Assembly: GCA_024233345.1 (NCBI GenBank)
Contig: JACKPT010000006.1
Span: forward strand, 149,098 to 213,097
Length of the DNA: 64,000 nt
Reading direction: 5' to 3'
DNA from: Verrucomicrobiota bacterium
GTDB taxonomy: Bacteria; Verrucomicrobiota; Kiritimatiellia; CAIVKH01
Below, one piece after another: positions 63,384 through 64,000 of the stretch (the first letter of the stretch is position 1; each line of letters starts with the position of its first letter). The notes beneath the pieces were generated by a model. That model ran no database searches. It had not been told where the DNA came from and saw only the letters and a program-made list of their open reading frames with translations. The translations under genes were made by a program, and so were the position numbers.

Positions 63384-63445
63384 CTATCGTTCATCGCCCA
63401 TAGCCCATCGCCCATCGCCCATCGCCCATCGGCCATCGCCCATCG
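63376..63445. repeat. 10-unit heptamer array (CCCATCG), right of four-helix-bundle gene
   Basis: Ten 7-bp units, most of them exact CCCATCG. It contains the start codons of the four-helix-bundle gene on one end and the last codons and stop of the upstream epimerase on the other. Confidence 0.9.
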
Positions 63446-64000
63446 TCACATATCCTCCGAACGCCTTCGCGCCAGCCGACTTGCGGGGTCCAGCCCAGAA
63501 CCTGTTCGGCCCGGGTGCAGTCGGCAACCTGCACATCCGGCTCGGCCAGGCGGCGTGGCTTGGCGCCGAAATGGAAGTTGTCGCGGGCCTGAAACTGGTC
63601 TGCAATTGCGGCAAGAACATCACATACCTGAACGGGATCACGACTGCCCAGATTCAGCTCATGGATACCCTGGGGCTGCTGGCCAAGGCCCCGGGAGAAG
63701 GCCTCAACGACATCGTCGACATAGACAAAATCCCGCGTCTGTTTCCCATCGGTAAATTCGGCCCGTTCACCATGCATGGCCTGTCGAACCGCATAGGGCA
63801 CAAGCATGCTGCCAGCCTGGCCAGGACCATAGATAATAAACGGGCGCAGCCATAACAACCCCACCCCGGAGCGCCGGGACCACGAGGAAGCCATTTCGAA
63901 GGTCGCCCGCTTGGCCCATCCATAGGGGGAAAGAGGCTCTTCCGGCTGAACCCCTTCGGCAAGAACCCCACCCTTTGCGCCATACTCCTGAGCCGACCCC
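63391..64000 (-). CDS. NAD-dependent sugar epimerase/dehydratase, 5' end cut by window
   Basis: The frame is open from the window edge to 63391, giving the C-terminal 203 residues or so of an extended SDR protein. SPYGWAK carries the catalytic YxxxK pair, followed by LLWLRPFIIYGPGQ, then RDFVYVDDVVEAFSRGL and NLGSRDPVQVCDVL, typical of UDP- or CDP-sugar epimerases and reductases. The last 15 or so residues (RWPMGDGRWAMGYGR) are translated heptamers and the stop codon is supplied by the array, so the native end was overwritten. Specific substrate cannot be told from this part. Confidence 0.85.
   Translation of the reverse strand, partial: GSAQEYGAKGGVLAEGVQPEEPLSPYGWAKRATFEMASSWSRRSGVGLLWLRPFIIYGPGQAGSMLVPYAVRQAMHGERAEFTDGKQTRDFVYVDDVVEAFSRGLGQQPQGIHELNLGSRDPVQVCDVLAAIADQFQARDNFHFGAKPRRLAEPDVQVADCTRAEQVLGWTPQVGWREGVRRICDDGRWPMGDGRWAMGYGR

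Noticed and set aside
63376..63445. Heptamer arrays as CRISPR arrays
   Set aside because: Units are 7 bp, directly adjacent, without spacers, and no cas gene is present.

Overview
The window is a 64 kb stretch of a GC-rich bacterial chromosome. It begins with two housekeeping genes on the minus strand (uppS, cut by the window edge, and purA) and then becomes one very long locus for making, modifying and displaying extracellular polysaccharide. Gene content, the giant secreted beta-helix protein with FYVND...GDVY repeats, and the many short 7-bp and 9-bp dispersed repeats suggest an uncultured member of the PVC superphylum, most likely Kiritimatiellota/Verrucomicrobiota. That assignment is an inference from style, not from a marker gene. 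No rRNA, tRNA, CRISPR array, transposase or phage gene was seen.

Layout. 1-1.6 kb: uppS and purA. 1.9-13.8 kb: a flippase-like membrane protein, a CDP-paratose/tyvelose-type epimerase, seven glycosyltransferases of the GT2, GT4 and GT-C types, and a polysaccharide deacetylase. 13.8-31.8 kb: a single 5992-residue secreted protein made of 13 successive modules of about 430-475 residues, with a good sigma70-like promoter and ribosome binding site. 32-37.4 kb: GT2, small lipoprotein, GT-C, GT2 and an AlgX/AlgJ-like O-acetylation protein. 37.4-41.7 kb: a tight plus-strand operon (FrhB-like iron-sulfur protein, alpha/alpha-toroid protein, GtrB-like GT2, GtrA). 41.7-62.9 kb: a long minus-strand series with a large GT-C-like protein, MBOAT, heptose kinase (HddA-like), three OafA-type acyltransferases, two more SGNH hydrolases, four GT4, two methyltransferases, a PaaK/CapK-like adenylating enzyme and a UDP-galactopyranose-mutase-like flavoprotein. 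63.0-64 kb: a four-helix-bundle (23S intervening-sequence protein/Avd-like) gene and a truncated epimerase.

Working together. Sugar-nucleotide enzymes (epimerases, heptose kinase, flavoprotein mutase) supply precursors; the GT2/GT4 enzymes assemble glycans on the cytoplasmic face; GtrA/GtrB and the GT-C enzymes use lipid-linked sugars on the outer face; MBOAT/AlgX, OafA and SGNH proteins add or remove acetyl groups; and the deacetylase trims the product. No Wzx/Wzy or ABC exporter is visible, so export genes probably lie outside the window.

The most unusual signal is not a gene. Arrays of degenerate 7-bp units, and separate 9-bp units, are scattered through the window, often as inverted blocks able to fold into hairpins. 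They sit between genes and also in frame inside at least five coding sequences. The four-helix-bundle gene is itself bracketed by two inverted heptamer arrays, the architecture of a 23S rRNA intervening sequence but outside rRNA. Two membrane genes carry frameshifts, one exactly at a G10 tract, which may be phase variation or assembly error.
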